This document shows, one piece after another, positions 8,244-17,364 of a stretch of DNA of 64,000 nt. Made by a program: the position numbers and the translations under genes. Numbering within the stretch: the stretch's first letter is position 1; every line of letters starts with the position of its first letter. Source of the DNA: Akkermansiaceae bacterium (GTDB lineage: Bacteria > Verrucomicrobiota > Verrucomicrobiia > Verrucomicrobiales > Akkermansiaceae); NCBI GenBank assembly GCA_024233135.1, contig JACKPZ010000004.1, positions 124,001 to 188,000 of the forward strand, given 5' to 3'. The notes under the pieces were generated by a model. It was not told the DNA's origin. It saw only the letters and a list, made by a program, of their open reading frames with translations, and did not search any database.

Positions 8244-9793
8244 CATCTCATTCGCTCCGACGCTCACAGAGCGCCGCTCCAAGCACCTCTTCCACGGATC
8301 ACCGCTCACTCGGCACTTCCTTGTTCGCTTCCCTCCACATCCCGGACTTTCCCGCCGCCGCGCTGTTGCGCACGACGCCGGTGGAGCGCCCCTGCGCCGT
8401 CATCGAGCGCCGGCCGGGCCATGAGATCGAGGAAAAGCTCCCGCTGCTCGCCCTCAACGAAGCCGCCCGCGGCACCGGGATCGCCGCCGGCTGGGCGCTC
8501 AACCGCGCGCTCGTCCGCTGCCCGGATTTGCTCGTGCTGCCGCGCGATCCGGCGGCGGAAGCCGCGCTCGCCGCGGAACTCGTCCGGCTTGGCGACTCAC
8601 TTGGCCCCGACCTCGAACTCACCGCGCCGGACTCGCTGATCATCGACCTCTCGACCCGCCCGGACGATCCCGGCCCGCTGCTGCGCGCCCAGCGCCTGCC
8701 GCGCTGCCGGCTGTGGCACGCATGGGCGGAAACCCCGGACCTCGCCCACCTCGCCGCCCGCCATCCGCTCACCCACGGCCGCGAGGCAAACCCGGACTCG
8801 CTGCAACCGCTCCCGCTCGCCCTGCTCGACTCGCTCGCCCCCGGCCACCCGGCGCTCGATCTCCTCCGGCTGTGGGGGCTCTCCACCCTCGGCGATTTCA
8901 TGAAACTGCCGCGCCAGGCCCTCGCCGAGCGACTCGGACCGGACGCCGGACGCTGGCACGACCTGCTCCATGCCCGCCACCGCCGCCTGCTCCATCTGTT
9001 CCGCCCGCCCGAATCGTTCGTTCAGGACTTCGATTTCGAAGAATTCGTCGTTTCGCTCGAAACGATCGTTTTCGTCCTGCGGCGACTTATTCACACCCTT
9101 TCCACGCGCCTCGCCGCCCGCCACCTCGCCGCCCGCGAGCTCGACCTCCAACTCCGCCTGGAGTCCGGAAACACCCTCCGCCGCTCCCTCCGCCTGCCCG
9201 AACCGCAGTGCTCTCCCGAGACCATCCTGCCCCCCTTGCAGACCGCCCTCGAAGCCCTCCGGCCGGATGCTCCGATCACCGGAATCCGCCTCGATGCCCG
9301 CACCACGTTCGCCACCGCCGCCCAGCGCGAATGGTTCGGCCGACAACTCCCGCAACCAGAACGATGGACCGAAACCCTCGCCCAACTCGATGCCCTGCTG
9401 GGAGTCGGACAAGTCGGAATCGGCCGATTGAAGAATTCGTTTCAATCTTCTGATTTCGGTGTACTTTCATGTTCTGAATTATCTGAAATAAAACCAACTG
9501 CGTCTTTTTTTCCGGAAAACTCGGTTCCATTGTTTCGATACCGTCCGCCGCGGATCATCGCTGTGGCCCACGAACTCCGAGGCAAGCGACCGTGGCCACT
9601 GGCGATTTTAAACGGTCCTTTCGCCGGGCGCATTCTCGACTGCCGCGGCCCCTTTTCCGCCTCTGGATCGTGGTGGGATCCGGAGCTGTCCTGGCAGCAA
9701 CTCGAATGGGACATCCAACTGGAAAACGGTCGTTTGATGCGCCTCTCCCAACACCCCGGCGACCGCTGGCAACTCGAAGGAAGCTATGGCTGA
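8240..9793 (+). CDS. imuB: ImuB, catalytically inactive Y-family polymerase-like protein
   Basis: ImuB proteins are Y-family (DinB-like) proteins without polymerase activity that bridge DnaE2 to the beta clamp during translesion synthesis. The 517-residue product has the Y-family fold landmarks. FASLHIPDF stands where polymerases have the HxDxDxFxA motif, and SLIIDLS stands where they have the acidic SIDEAFLD motif, so the catalytic carboxylates are changed as expected for ImuB. A helix-hairpin-helix region follows (LLRLWGLSTLGDFMKLP), then a little-finger domain and the ImuB-specific C-terminus (LSWQQLEWDIQLENGRLMRL). The ATG overlaps the imuA stop. Residues 390-430 come from locally AT-richer DNA. 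Confidence 0.88.
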   Translation: MTSHSLRRSQSAAPSTSSTDHRSLGTSLFASLHIPDFPAAALLRTTPVERPCAVIERRPGHEIEEKLPLLALNEAARGTGIAAGWALNRALVRCPDLLVLPRDPAAEAALAAELVRLGDSLGPDLELTAPDSLIIDLSTRPDDPGPLLRAQRLPRCRLWHAWAETPDLAHLAARHPLTHGREANPDSLQPLPLALLDSLAPGHPALDLLRLWGLSTLGDFMKLPRQALAERLGPDAGRWHDLLHARHRRLLHLFRPPESFVQDFDFEEFVVSLETIVFVLRRLIHTLSTRLAARHLAARELDLQLRLESGNTLRRSLRLPEPQCSPETILPPLQTALEALRPDAPITGIRLDARTTFATAAQREWFGRQLPQPERWTETLAQLDALLGVGQVGIGRLKNSFQSSDFGVLSCSELSEIKPTASFFPENSVPLFRYRPPRIIAVAHELRGKRPWPLAILNGPFAGRILDCRGPFSASGSWWDPELSWQQLEWDIQLENGRLMRLSQHPGDRWQLEGSYG

Positions 9794-9892
9794 GGAAACT
9801 GTTTCCGGCCTCTTAAGGAATCCCGCTCATCATCGCCGACCGCCCTCCATCGATCGTTGTTTTCAAACTTTTGTTGGAGCCTTTTGAAAGTC

Positions 9893-12800
9893 ATGCCCAA
9901 GTTATTCACAGAGCTGCACGCCCGCTCGGCCTTCTCGTTTTTGGAAGGCGCGAGTCCGCCGGAGGAACTTGTCCGCCAGGCGGCGCGGCTGGGTTACGAA
10001 TCGATCGCGATCACCGACCGTGGCGGATTTTACGGCTCGGCGCGCGCTCACCATGCCGCCCGCGAAGCGGGGATCCGGGCCTTGGTCGGCTGCACGCTGG
10101 ACCTGCCGGACGGCACCTCGTTTCCGGTCCTGTGCGCCACCCGCGACGGCTACCGGGCGATGTCCCGCCACCTCACCGACCGGCACCTGCATGGAATCGC
10201 GACCCTGCCGGAGGAAACCCGGGGGCTGATCGCGCTCACCGGCGACCGCGGCGGGCCGGTCTGCCGTCCCCTGCTGCGGGACGACCGGGAAAACGCCCTG
10301 CGGGCGGCCGAACGGTTGGTCGAGGTGTTCGGCCGGGACAACGTGTTCGTCGAGCTCCATCGCCACGGCCTGCGGGACGACGGGCGGCTGATCCACCACC
10401 TGCGCGATCTGGCCGCGCACCTGCGGCTGCCGGTGGTGGCGAGCAACGCGCCGCTGCACGCGACCCGCGGCGACCGGCGGCTGGCCGACGCGTTCACCTG
10501 CCTGCGCCACCATGTCCCGCTCGACCAGGCCGGCCGGCTGCTGGCCCCGAACGGCGAGCGGCACGTGAAATCCCCGGCCGAGATGGGCGCGCTGTTTTCC
10601 GACCTCCCCGAGGCGCTCGATAACGCGCGGCGGGTGGCGGAGCGGGTCGAATTCACGCTGGAAAACCTCGGCTACCGGTTTCCCGACTTCCCGGACAGCC
10701 GGGGCAATCCCCTGTCGCTCGCCGAGCAGGGCAAACTGCTGCGGGAACTCACCTACGAAGGAGCGGCGGGGCGTTATGGAGTTTGCCGCGGCCGGGTGAA
10801 ACGCCAGATCGAGCATGAGTTGGCGATGATCCAGCGACTCGGGTTTCCGGGGTATTTTCTCATCGTCCACGAACTCGTCGGGTTCGCCCGCGGCCGCGGC
10901 ATCCTGTGCCAAGGGCGTGGCTCGGCGGCGAACTCGGCGGTCTGTTACGCGCTCGGCATCACCGCTGTCGATCCGGTCGGCAGCGGGCTGTTGTTCGAGC
11001 GTTTCCTTTCCGAAAACCGCAAGAGCTGGCCGGACATCGACATCGATTTTCCCTCCGGCGAGCGCCGCGAGGAGGTGATCCAGCACGTGTTCCGCACATA
11101 CGGCGCGCGCAACGCGGCGATGACCGCCAACGTCATCACCTACCAGCCGAAGTCGGCGTTCCGCGAGATGAGCAAGGTGCTCGGGTTTCCGCCCGAGGCG
11201 GCGGATCGGTTTTCACGCGCGCCCGGCGGTTTCCGCGGAGAGGGCTCGGCGAAACCCACGGAGGAAACCGACTTCGACGACCGCATCGCCGCCATCTTGC
11301 CGCCGTCGCACCCGCGGCTGCCTGCGTTGTCGCACCTCTACCACGCCGTACTCGGGCTGCCGCGCCACCTCGGCCAGCACTCGGGCGGCATGATCGTCTG
11401 CGACCACGGGCTCGACGCCGTGGTCCCGCTGCAGCCGGCCGCCATGCCCGGCCGCAACGTGGTGCAGTGGGACAAGGACGATTGCGAGGACATGGGCATC
11501 GTGAAGATCGATTTGTTAGGCCTCGGCATGCTCGCCGCGATGGAACACGCGCTCGAGATCCGGAAACGCCGCGGGCAACCGGTCGACCTCGCGTTGATCC
11601 CGAAGGACGATCCCGCCGTGTTCGACCTGCTGTGCCGCGCGGACACCGTCGGCACCTTCCAGGTCGAGAGCCGCGCGCAGATGGCCACCCTGCCGATCCT
11701 GCGGCCGCGGACGTTTTACGACCTTGCCATCGAGGTGGCGATCATCCGCCCGGGGCCGATCGTCGGCGACCTCGTGCATCCGTATCTGAACCGCCGCAAC
11801 GGTCGCGAGGCCATCGACTATATCCACCCGTCCTGCGAGGAAACGCTGAAGCGCACGCTCGGCGTGCCGCTTTTCCAGGAACAGGTGCTGCGCATGGCCA
11901 TGGACGTCGCGGGCTTCACCGGCGCCGAGGCCGACGAACTGCGGCGCGCGATGGCATTCAAACGCAATGACGAGCGCATGGAACGCGTCACCGCGAAACT
12001 GCGCGACCGCATGACCGCCCGCGGCATCGACGCGGAAACCCAGGAGAAACTCGTGGCGTCCATCGGTTCGTTCGCGCTCTACGGGTTTCCCGAAAGCCAC
12101 GCGATCTCGTTCGCGCTCATCGCCTACGCGAGTTGCTGGCTCAAGGTGCACCACCCCGCCGAGTTCTACTGCGGCCTCATCAACCACCAACCGATGGGTT
12201 TCTACTCGGTCAACACACTCATCCAGGACGCCCGCCGCCACGGCATCCGCGTGAAACCGGTGTGCTGCATGGCCAGCGAGGCCGCCACCAAGGTGCTCGA
12301 CGACGCCACCCTGCGCCTCGGTTTCCACCGCCTCAAGGGTCTATCAGAAACCACCATCGCACGCCTTCTAGAAGAACGCTCGCACGTTCCATTCACCTCG
12401 CTGGACGACTTCCTCCGCCGCGTCCGCCCGGCACCGAAGGAAAAACGCCTGCTCGCCCGCGCCGGCGCGCTGCACTCGCTGCCCGAAGCCCCGCATCGAC
12501 GCGAAGCGATGTGGCAGGTCGAACTTCCGCTGCACGATGACCTGCTGGAAGCTGGGAGCAATGAGCAAAGAGCGGAGAGCGACATCCTGCCCCCGATGAC
12601 CCTGCCCGAACGCCTCGCCGCCGACTTCGCCTCGCAGGGCGCCACCACCGGTCCGCACCCGATGCGTCTGTGGCGGAGAAACACGGAGCCCCCGCCCTCC
12701 GGCATGCCGCTCACCGCCCGGCAACTCCACCCTCTTCCCCACGGCTTGCCGGTGACCGTGGCTGGCATGGCGATCTGCCGGCAGCGACCGGGCACCGCGA

Positions 12801-13030
12801 AAGGCCATTGTTTCATCTCGCTGGAGGACGAGACCGGCATCGCCAACCTGTTCGTCCCGCGTGACACCTTCCAGCGCCTGCGCCTGCTCATCACCAGCGA
12901 GCCGTTCCTGCTCGCCCACGGCCGTCTGCAACGTTCCGAAGGCGACCAACCGACCGTCTACGTCACGGAACTCGAACCCCTGCCCGGCTCCAGCGCCACC
13001 CACGCCGCCGCCTCGCACGATTTCCACTGA
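9893..13030 (+). CDS. dnaE2: Error-prone DNA polymerase DnaE2 (ImuC)
   Basis: A C-family polymerase III alpha paralogue that extends past lesions with ImuA/ImuB. The 1045-residue length fits DnaE2 rather than replicative DnaE1 (about 1150-1200). The N-terminal PHP domain begins FTELHARSAFSFLEGAS. The palm carries PDIDIDFPSGERREEV with catalytic Asp381 and Asp383, followed by the fingers/HhH block KRNDERMERV and a C-terminal OB-fold. The ATG at 9893 gives the usual DnaE2 N-terminus; a TTG 12 codons upstream is less likely. A 99-bp gap separates it from imuB, and no second LexA box was seen there, so it is probably co-transcribed from the imuA promoter. Confidence 0.94.
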   Translation: MPKLFTELHARSAFSFLEGASPPEELVRQAARLGYESIAITDRGGFYGSARAHHAAREAGIRALVGCTLDLPDGTSFPVLCATRDGYRAMSRHLTDRHLHGIATLPEETRGLIALTGDRGGPVCRPLLRDDRENALRAAERLVEVFGRDNVFVELHRHGLRDDGRLIHHLRDLAAHLRLPVVASNAPLHATRGDRRLADAFTCLRHHVPLDQAGRLLAPNGERHVKSPAEMGALFSDLPEALDNARRVAERVEFTLENLGYRFPDFPDSRGNPLSLAEQGKLLRELTYEGAAGRYGVCRGRVKRQIEHELAMIQRLGFPGYFLIVHELVGFARGRGILCQGRGSAANSAVCYALGITAVDPVGSGLLFERFLSENRKSWPDIDIDFPSGERREEVIQHVFRTYGARNAAMTANVITYQPKSAFREMSKVLGFPPEAADRFSRAPGGFRGEGSAKPTEETDFDDRIAAILPPSHPRLPALSHLYHAVLGLPRHLGQHSGGMIVCDHGLDAVVPLQPAAMPGRNVVQWDKDDCEDMGIVKIDLLGLGMLAAMEHALEIRKRRGQPVDLALIPKDDPAVFDLLCRADTVGTFQVESRAQMATLPILRPRTFYDLAIEVAIIRPGPIVGDLVHPYLNRRNGREAIDYIHPSCEETLKRTLGVPLFQEQVLRMAMDVAGFTGAEADELRRAMAFKRNDERMERVTAKLRDRMTARGIDAETQEKLVASIGSFALYGFPESHAISFALIAYASCWLKVHHPAEFYCGLINHQPMGFYSVNTLIQDARRHGIRVKPVCCMASEAATKVLDDATLRLGFHRLKGLSETTIARLLEERSHVPFTSLDDFLRRVRPAPKEKRLLARAGALHSLPEAPHRREAMWQVELPLHDDLLEAGSNEQRAESDILPPMTLPERLAADFASQGATTGPHPMRLWRRNTEPPPSGMPLTARQLHPLPHGLPVTVAGMAICRQRPGTAKGHCFISLEDETGIANLFVPRDTFQRLRLLITSEPFLLAHGRLQRSEGDQPTVYVTELEPLPGSSATHAAASHDFH

Positions 13031-13078
13031 GTCCCTTCCCCCGGCCGGACACAGCCACCTCCATACGGATCTGCTCCT

Positions 13079-13117
13079 ACAAATCATTGGTGCGGCCGCA
13101 CCGATTTCCTGCTAACA
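13079..13117 (+). repeat. 39-nt palindromic intergenic element, copy 1
   Basis: The pattern is ACAAA, seven bases, the palindrome TGCGGCCGCA, then YCGATYTYY and TGCTAACA. The same blocks recur without gaps at 26046-26084. It lies 49 bp behind dnaE2 and 144 bp before the sulfatase. It could be a conserved binding site or a small dispersed repeat. Confidence 0.55.
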
Positions 13118-13260
13118 GCCACTCCGTGTCTCGTTGCGGGCGGTGTTGCCCCTGGCCAAGATCAGGAACCGCGCTGGGCTGAAAGACCGGGCGGCTTGGC
13201 AACGCATTCGTTTTCGTATTTGCTCTCAGCCGTTTCCGAGACCCACACGTTCCATTTACC

Positions 13261-14775
13261 ATGCGCATCCTCACGTTTCTCGCCGCCTGTTGTTTGTCCG
13301 CCTCCGCCGCACCGAACATCGTCTTCCTGTTTTCGGACGACCACGCGTTGAACGCGATCTCCGCGTACGGCGGCCGGCTCAAGGACGTCGCGCCGACTCC
13401 GAACATCGACCGCATCGCGCGCGAGGGCATGATTTTCGAACGCTCGTATTGCACGAACTCGATCTGCGGTCCCTCGCGGGCCTCGATCATCACCGGCAAG
13501 CACTCGCACCTGAACGGCTTCCGCAACAACGACAGCGACAAGTTCGACGGCACGCAGCAGACCTTTCCCAAGCTGCTGCAAAAGGCGGGATACACCACCG
13601 CGATGATCGGCAAGTGGCATCTCGTCACGCAACCGACCGGCTTCGACCACTGGGACATCCTTCCCGGCCAGGGCAGCTACTACAACCCGGACTTCATCAG
13701 CGAGAACGGCAAGGAACGCGTCGAGGGCTATTGCACCGACATCATCACCGACAAGGCGATCGACTGGCTCGAGAACCGTCCCAAAGACAAACCGTTCGTC
13801 CTGATGTGCCAGCACAAGGCGCCGCACCGGCCATGGGTCCCGGCGGAGCGCCACTACACGCTCTTCGACGACGTCACCATTCCGGAGCCCGACAGCCTGT
13901 TCGACGACTACTCGGACCGCAGTGACGAACTCAAGAAGCAGCAGATGACCGTGGCGGACCACTTTTCATGGGGACACGACATGTTTCTGCCACGCAAACC
14001 CGAGGACCCACGTTTCCTCGACATGGCGCTCGGCGACCGCCGCCGCATGAAAAAGGAGCAGAAGTCAGCCTTCGACGCAGCCTACGGACCGAAGAACGAA
14101 GCGCTCTATCAGAAATTGGCGGCCGGCATGTCCGACAAGGAACTGACGCAGTGGAAATACCAGCGCTACATGAAGAACTATCTGCGCTGCGTGCGCGCGC
14201 TCGACGAAAACATCGGCCGCATGCTCGACTACCTCGACAAGTCCGGCCTCGCGAAGGACACCATCGTCATCTATTCCTCGGACCAGGGTTTCTATCTGGG
14301 AGAGCACGGATGGTATGACAAGCGCTGGATGTTCGAGCAGTCGCTCTCGATGCCCTTCCTCATCCGCTGGCCCGGTGTGGTGAAACCCGGCATCCGCTCG
14401 CAGGCGCTCATCCAGAACATCGACTACGCGCCCACCTTCCTCGAGGCCGCCGGCGCGCCGATCCCCTCCGACATCCAGGGCCGCAGCCTGTTGCCCGTGC
14501 TCAAGATCGACGGCGAAGCACCCAACGACTGGCGCAAGGCGATCTACTACGCCTACTACGGCGAACGCACCCACCACGTCGCCGCTCACGACGGCGTGCG
14601 CGACGATCGATACAAACTCTTCCGTTTCACCAAGACCGGCGAGTGGCAGCTTTTCGACCTAAAGAACGATCCCGATGAAATGCATGACATCTCCGGAGAC
14701 CCCGCCAACGCGGAAACGCTGGAACGCATGAAAGCGCTCTATCAGGAGATGCGGACGAAATACGAAGTGCCCTGA
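13261..14775 (+). CDS. Secreted type I (formylglycine) sulfatase
   Basis: Hydrolyses sulfate esters, probably on polysaccharides, in the periplasm or outside the cell. The 504-residue protein has a signal peptide (residues 1-17), metal ligands Asp26-Asp27 in LFSDDHA, and the maturation motif CGPSR with Cys69 as the residue converted to formylglycine. Later landmarks are GKWHL, the metal-binding YSSDQG and KRWMFEQSLSMPFLIRWPG. The overall pattern resembles the heparan/N-sulfoglucosamine sulfohydrolase-like branch, but the substrate cannot be read from sequence alone. A formylglycine-generating enzyme is needed and none is present in this window. The gene stands alone. Confidence 0.92.
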   Translation: MRILTFLAACCLSASAAPNIVFLFSDDHALNAISAYGGRLKDVAPTPNIDRIAREGMIFERSYCTNSICGPSRASIITGKHSHLNGFRNNDSDKFDGTQQTFPKLLQKAGYTTAMIGKWHLVTQPTGFDHWDILPGQGSYYNPDFISENGKERVEGYCTDIITDKAIDWLENRPKDKPFVLMCQHKAPHRPWVPAERHYTLFDDVTIPEPDSLFDDYSDRSDELKKQQMTVADHFSWGHDMFLPRKPEDPRFLDMALGDRRRMKKEQKSAFDAAYGPKNEALYQKLAAGMSDKELTQWKYQRYMKNYLRCVRALDENIGRMLDYLDKSGLAKDTIVIYSSDQGFYLGEHGWYDKRWMFEQSLSMPFLIRWPGVVKPGIRSQALIQNIDYAPTFLEAAGAPIPSDIQGRSLLPVLKIDGEAPNDWRKAIYYAYYGERTHHVAAHDGVRDDRYKLFRFTKTGEWQLFDLKNDPDEMHDISGDPANAETLERMKALYQEMRTKYEVP

Positions 14776-15044
14776 GCAAGGATTCCCAAACGCATTTCCG
14801 CCTCGCGGGCGGACCGCCACGTTTCTTGCCGAACGAAATATTCAACCATCGTGAATCATACACGATGACGTAATGTCAAATCGGCCAGAATGAGGCTACA
14901 ACGATGACGCTCGAAGCACGCGCCCCGTCGCACATCCCCAAAACCGAAGCGTCACCCCGTGAAGCTCCCCACCCGTCCGACATCCCACCCCGGAAACCGC
15001 GGCATGGCACCGCTCGAGCCGACATCGTCGTCTGATCCTAAAAA

Positions 15045-15193
15045 GGAAAACAGAAACCACGAAAAACACCAAAGTTCACGAAAACGAAAGAGTTGGAAAC
15101 CGCGAGGGTCTCACCTTGTAGGTGATGGCCCTGATCCCGCTGGGTCACCCTTCTTTCGTGTTATTTCCTGCCTTTCGTGGTTTCCATTTCGGA
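15045..15193. repeat. Inverted pair of CACGAAA-rich arms
   Basis: The left arm (15045-15092) and the reverse complement of the right arm (15151-15193) both read GAAACCACGAAA, then a CA/AAA-containing spacer, then CACGAAA. Identity is imperfect. The 58-bp centre folds into a hairpin around TCACC/GGTGA extended by AGGG/CCCT. Similar ACCACGAA-type repeats are familiar from many environmental genomes. The arrangement suggests a degenerate non-coding mobile or structured repeat. Confidence 0.45.
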
Positions 15194-15230
15194 ATCTAGG
15201 CTGATTCCTGCCGCTATGGCTCCTCGAGAT

Positions 15231-15295
15231 TGGAGTGCCCGCATTCGACTCGAACACCGGTCCTCTCACCCAGCCCGCTGAGCCACGACGCCCTG
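15231..15295 (-). pseudogene. Possible tRNA remnant
   Basis: Read on the minus strand, the stretch contains a D-arm-like GTGGCTCAGCGGGCTGG, a T-loop-like GTTCGAGTC and a terminal GCGGGCACTCCA. It is only 65 nt, with no recognisable anticodon arm and several acceptor mismatches. At best it is a decayed tRNA copy 86 bp from the intact tRNA-Ser. Confidence 0.3.
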
Positions 15296-15381
15296 CACTC
15301 GCCAAAGCGTCCATAGCTCCGGGTTTTTCTTGAATCCGCGGCCCCGGGCGGCCATATCGCTCGCGCGTCGCACACGCACCG

Positions 15382-15469
15382 GGAGAGGTGGCAGAGTGGT
15401 CGAATGCGCCGGTCTTGAAAACCGGAGACGGGCAACCGTCCGTGGGTTCGAATCCCACCCTCTCCGCCA
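15382..15469 (+). tRNA. tRNA-Ser (anticodon UGA)
   Basis: An 88-nt class II tRNA. The acceptor GGAGAGG (15382-15388) pairs with CCTCTCC (15459-15465), followed by discriminator G and an encoded CCA. The anticodon stem CCGGT/ACCGG encloses the loop CTTGAAA with anticodon TGA at 15416-15418. A long variable arm and the T-loop TTCGAATC are present. It reads UCA-type serine codons. Confidence 0.97.
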
Positions 15470-15500
15470 TCCTTCGCTTCCGTGCCCGACTCGACGTTGA

Positions 15501-15528
15501 AACGGGCGGGCCCGAAGGACCGCCCGTT
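15501..15528 (-). terminator. Hairpin downstream of cysK
   Basis: AACGGGCGG (15501-15509) and CCGCCCGTT (15520-15528) form a perfect 9-bp stem with a 10-nt loop, 41 bp behind the cysK stop and between cysK and the convergent tRNA-Ser. No clear T-run follows on either strand, so intrinsic termination is uncertain. Confidence 0.45.
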
Positions 15529-15569
15529 GGATAATGGGACCGGCAAGCCGGTTGGAAACCGCGCCACGG

Positions 15570-16547
15570 TTAGATCTCCTGGACCGGAAGGTTGGTGACT
15601 TCCTCGCGGACGGATTCGGCGAGCGGGGTCGAGAGGTAGCGCTCGGTGGACGAGCAACCAACGGTGACGATGCGCTTGCCTTTGAACTCGGGGCGCTTGG
15701 CGATCTGCATGGCGGCCCAGACGTTGGCACCGGTGGAGATGCCGGCCGGCAGGCCTTCGAGTTGGGCGAGCGCCTGCGCGGTGGCGAAGGCGTCCTCGTT
15801 GGTGACCTGGATGGTGTCGTCGACGATGTCGAGGTTGAGGTTTCCGGGGATGAATCCGGCGCCGATGCCCTGGATCATGTGCGGGCCGGGTTTGAGTTCC
15901 TCACCGGCCTTGGCCTGGGTGATGACCGGGCTGCCGACGGGTTCGACGGCGAAGGTTTTCAATTCGCGGCGCGATTTGATCACTTCGGAAACGCCGGTGA
16001 TGGTGCCGCCGGTGCCGACACCGGCGACGAAGACGTCGATGTTGCCCTCGGTGGCAGCCCAGATTTCCTCGGCGGTGGTTTCGCGGTGGACCTGCGGGTT
16101 GGCCGGGTTGTCGAACTGGCCGGGACCGAAGGCTCCAGGTGTTTGTTCGAGAAGCTTCTTGGCCATCGCAATGGCTCCGCCCATGCCGCGGGCGCGCGGG
16201 GTGAGCACGATCTCGGCGCCGAGCAGGCGGAGCAGGACACGACGCTCGATCGACATGCTCTCGGGCATGGTGAGGATGCAGCGGTAGCCTTTCGCGCGGG
16301 CGACGAAGGCGAGCGCGATGCCGGTGTTGCCGGAGGTCGGCTCGATGATGAGTCCGCCGGGTTTCAAGGTGCCGTCCTTCTCGGCGGCTTCGATCATCGA
16401 CTTGCCGATGCGGTCCTTGACGCTGAAGAGCGGATTGAAGAACTCCGCCTTGACGCAGATCTCGGCATCGAGACCCGCGGTGACGTGGTTGAGGCGGATG
16501 AGCGGGGTGTTGCCGACGGTGGCAACCATGTTGTCTGCGATGGGCAT
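15570..16547 (-). CDS. cysK: Cysteine synthase (O-acetylserine sulfhydrylase)
   Basis: PLP enzyme that joins sulfide and O-acetylserine to make cysteine, the last step of the pathway whose other genes lie directly upstream. The 325-residue length is typical. Lys44 in NPLFSVKDR is the Schiff-base lysine. EPTSGNTGIALA is the substrate-binding loop, and GTGGTITGVSEVIK binds the PLP phosphate. It is last in the minus-strand run cysJ-cysI-cysH-cysK, 74 bp behind cysH, followed by a hairpin. Confidence 0.96.
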   Translation of the reverse strand: MPIADNMVATVGNTPLIRLNHVTAGLDAEICVKAEFFNPLFSVKDRIGKSMIEAAEKDGTLKPGGLIIEPTSGNTGIALAFVARAKGYRCILTMPESMSIERRVLLRLLGAEIVLTPRARGMGGAIAMAKKLLEQTPGAFGPGQFDNPANPQVHRETTAEEIWAATEGNIDVFVAGVGTGGTITGVSEVIKSRRELKTFAVEPVGSPVITQAKAGEELKPGPHMIQGIGAGFIPGNLNLDIVDDTIQVTNEDAFATAQALAQLEGLPAGISTGANVWAAMQIAKRPEFKGKRIVTVGCSSTERYLSTPLAESVREEVTNLPVQEI

Positions 16548-16621
16548 GGTCGTGAGTTTGTTAGGTTTCAGTGTTCGGTTTCCAGCGGGGAGCGCCGTTT
16601 GCGAAATTTCAAGAGAACGCC

Positions 16622-17356
16622 TTAGATTTGGAAGTCGGAGGCTCCGGAGTCAAGGTGGAGTCCGCATTCGTATTTCTGGCCGTTGAAGCGGGTGGACTCG
16701 GCGTCGCCGTCGAGCACCGGCTGGGTGCTGTGCCAGTCGCCCATGGTGACGTATCCTTGCGAAGCGAGCGGATGGCGCGGCAGGTCGTTCTGATGGAAAT
16801 AAAGGTCCACCTGGGCGTCGGCCCAGTCGAGGATCGGATAGGCCTTGAGGGTCTTCTTCTGCTGTTCGACGAAGGGGCGGTCGGTCCGCGTCTTCGACTG
16901 CGAGCGGCGGAGTCCGCTGAGCCAGACATCGGCGCCGAGATCCTGGAGCGCACGGTTCATCGGCTCGATCTTGGTGAGCATGGCGTAGCGGTCCTGGTCC
17001 GGCTTGTCACCGGCCCAGATCTCGCCCCAGAGCGCCTGCATGCGGGCGGCGGAGACCGTGGGCTGATAGACGCGGAGGTCGATGTCGAACCGCTTGGTGA
17101 GATCCTCGGCGTAACGATACGTTTCCGGAAACAGGAAGCCGGTGTCGATGAAGACCACGGGGATCTTCGGCGCGTTCTCGTGGATGAGGTGGAGCATCAC
17201 CGCCGCCTGCACGCCGAAGCTGGTGGTGGCGACGAGGTGATCGCCGAGCTGCTCGTAGAGCTGGCGGATGCGCTCGCCGGCGCGCAGCGGCGCGATCTCG
17301 GCGGAGAGCCGCACCGGATCGAAATCCGGCTCCGCATGGAACTTGAGGGCTTGCAT
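16622..17356 (-). CDS. cysH: Phosphoadenylyl-sulfate (PAPS) reductase
   Basis: Reduces PAPS to sulfite with thioredoxin. The 244-residue protein has the nucleotide-binding start VATTSFGVQAAVMLHL, the substrate motif SGLRRSQSKTR and the redox-active C-terminal ECGLH (Cys231). The paired cysteines that bind a 4Fe-4S cluster in APS reductases (CC...CxxC) are absent, so PAPS rather than APS is the expected substrate. It starts 8 bp behind cysI, so the two are surely co-transcribed. The genes for PAPS synthesis (cysD/N/C) are not in this window. Confidence 0.93.
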   Translation of the reverse strand: MQALKFHAEPDFDPVRLSAEIAPLRAGERIRQLYEQLGDHLVATTSFGVQAAVMLHLIHENAPKIPVVFIDTGFLFPETYRYAEDLTKRFDIDLRVYQPTVSAARMQALWGEIWAGDKPDQDRYAMLTKIEPMNRALQDLGADVWLSGLRRSQSKTRTDRPFVEQQKKTLKAYPILDWADAQVDLYFHQNDLPRHPLASQGYVTMGDWHSTQPVLDGDAESTRFNGQKYECGLHLDSGASDFQI

Positions 17357-17364
17357 GGGATTGC

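Larger units (their letters stand above)
14776..15381. other. Gene-poor 606-bp region between the sulfatase and tRNA-Ser
   Basis: No credible coding frame on either strand. It holds two inverted arms rich in CACGAAA (15045-15092 and 15151-15193) around a small hairpin (TCACC-TTGTA-GGTGA), and a minus-strand stretch resembling a decayed tRNA (15231-15295). Both are listed separately. Confidence 0.7.

Noticed and set aside
15111..15657. Minus-strand frames with GFEPTDG-like sequence
   Set aside because: They are antisense to tRNA-Ser and match a well-known false protein family that arises from tRNA genes.
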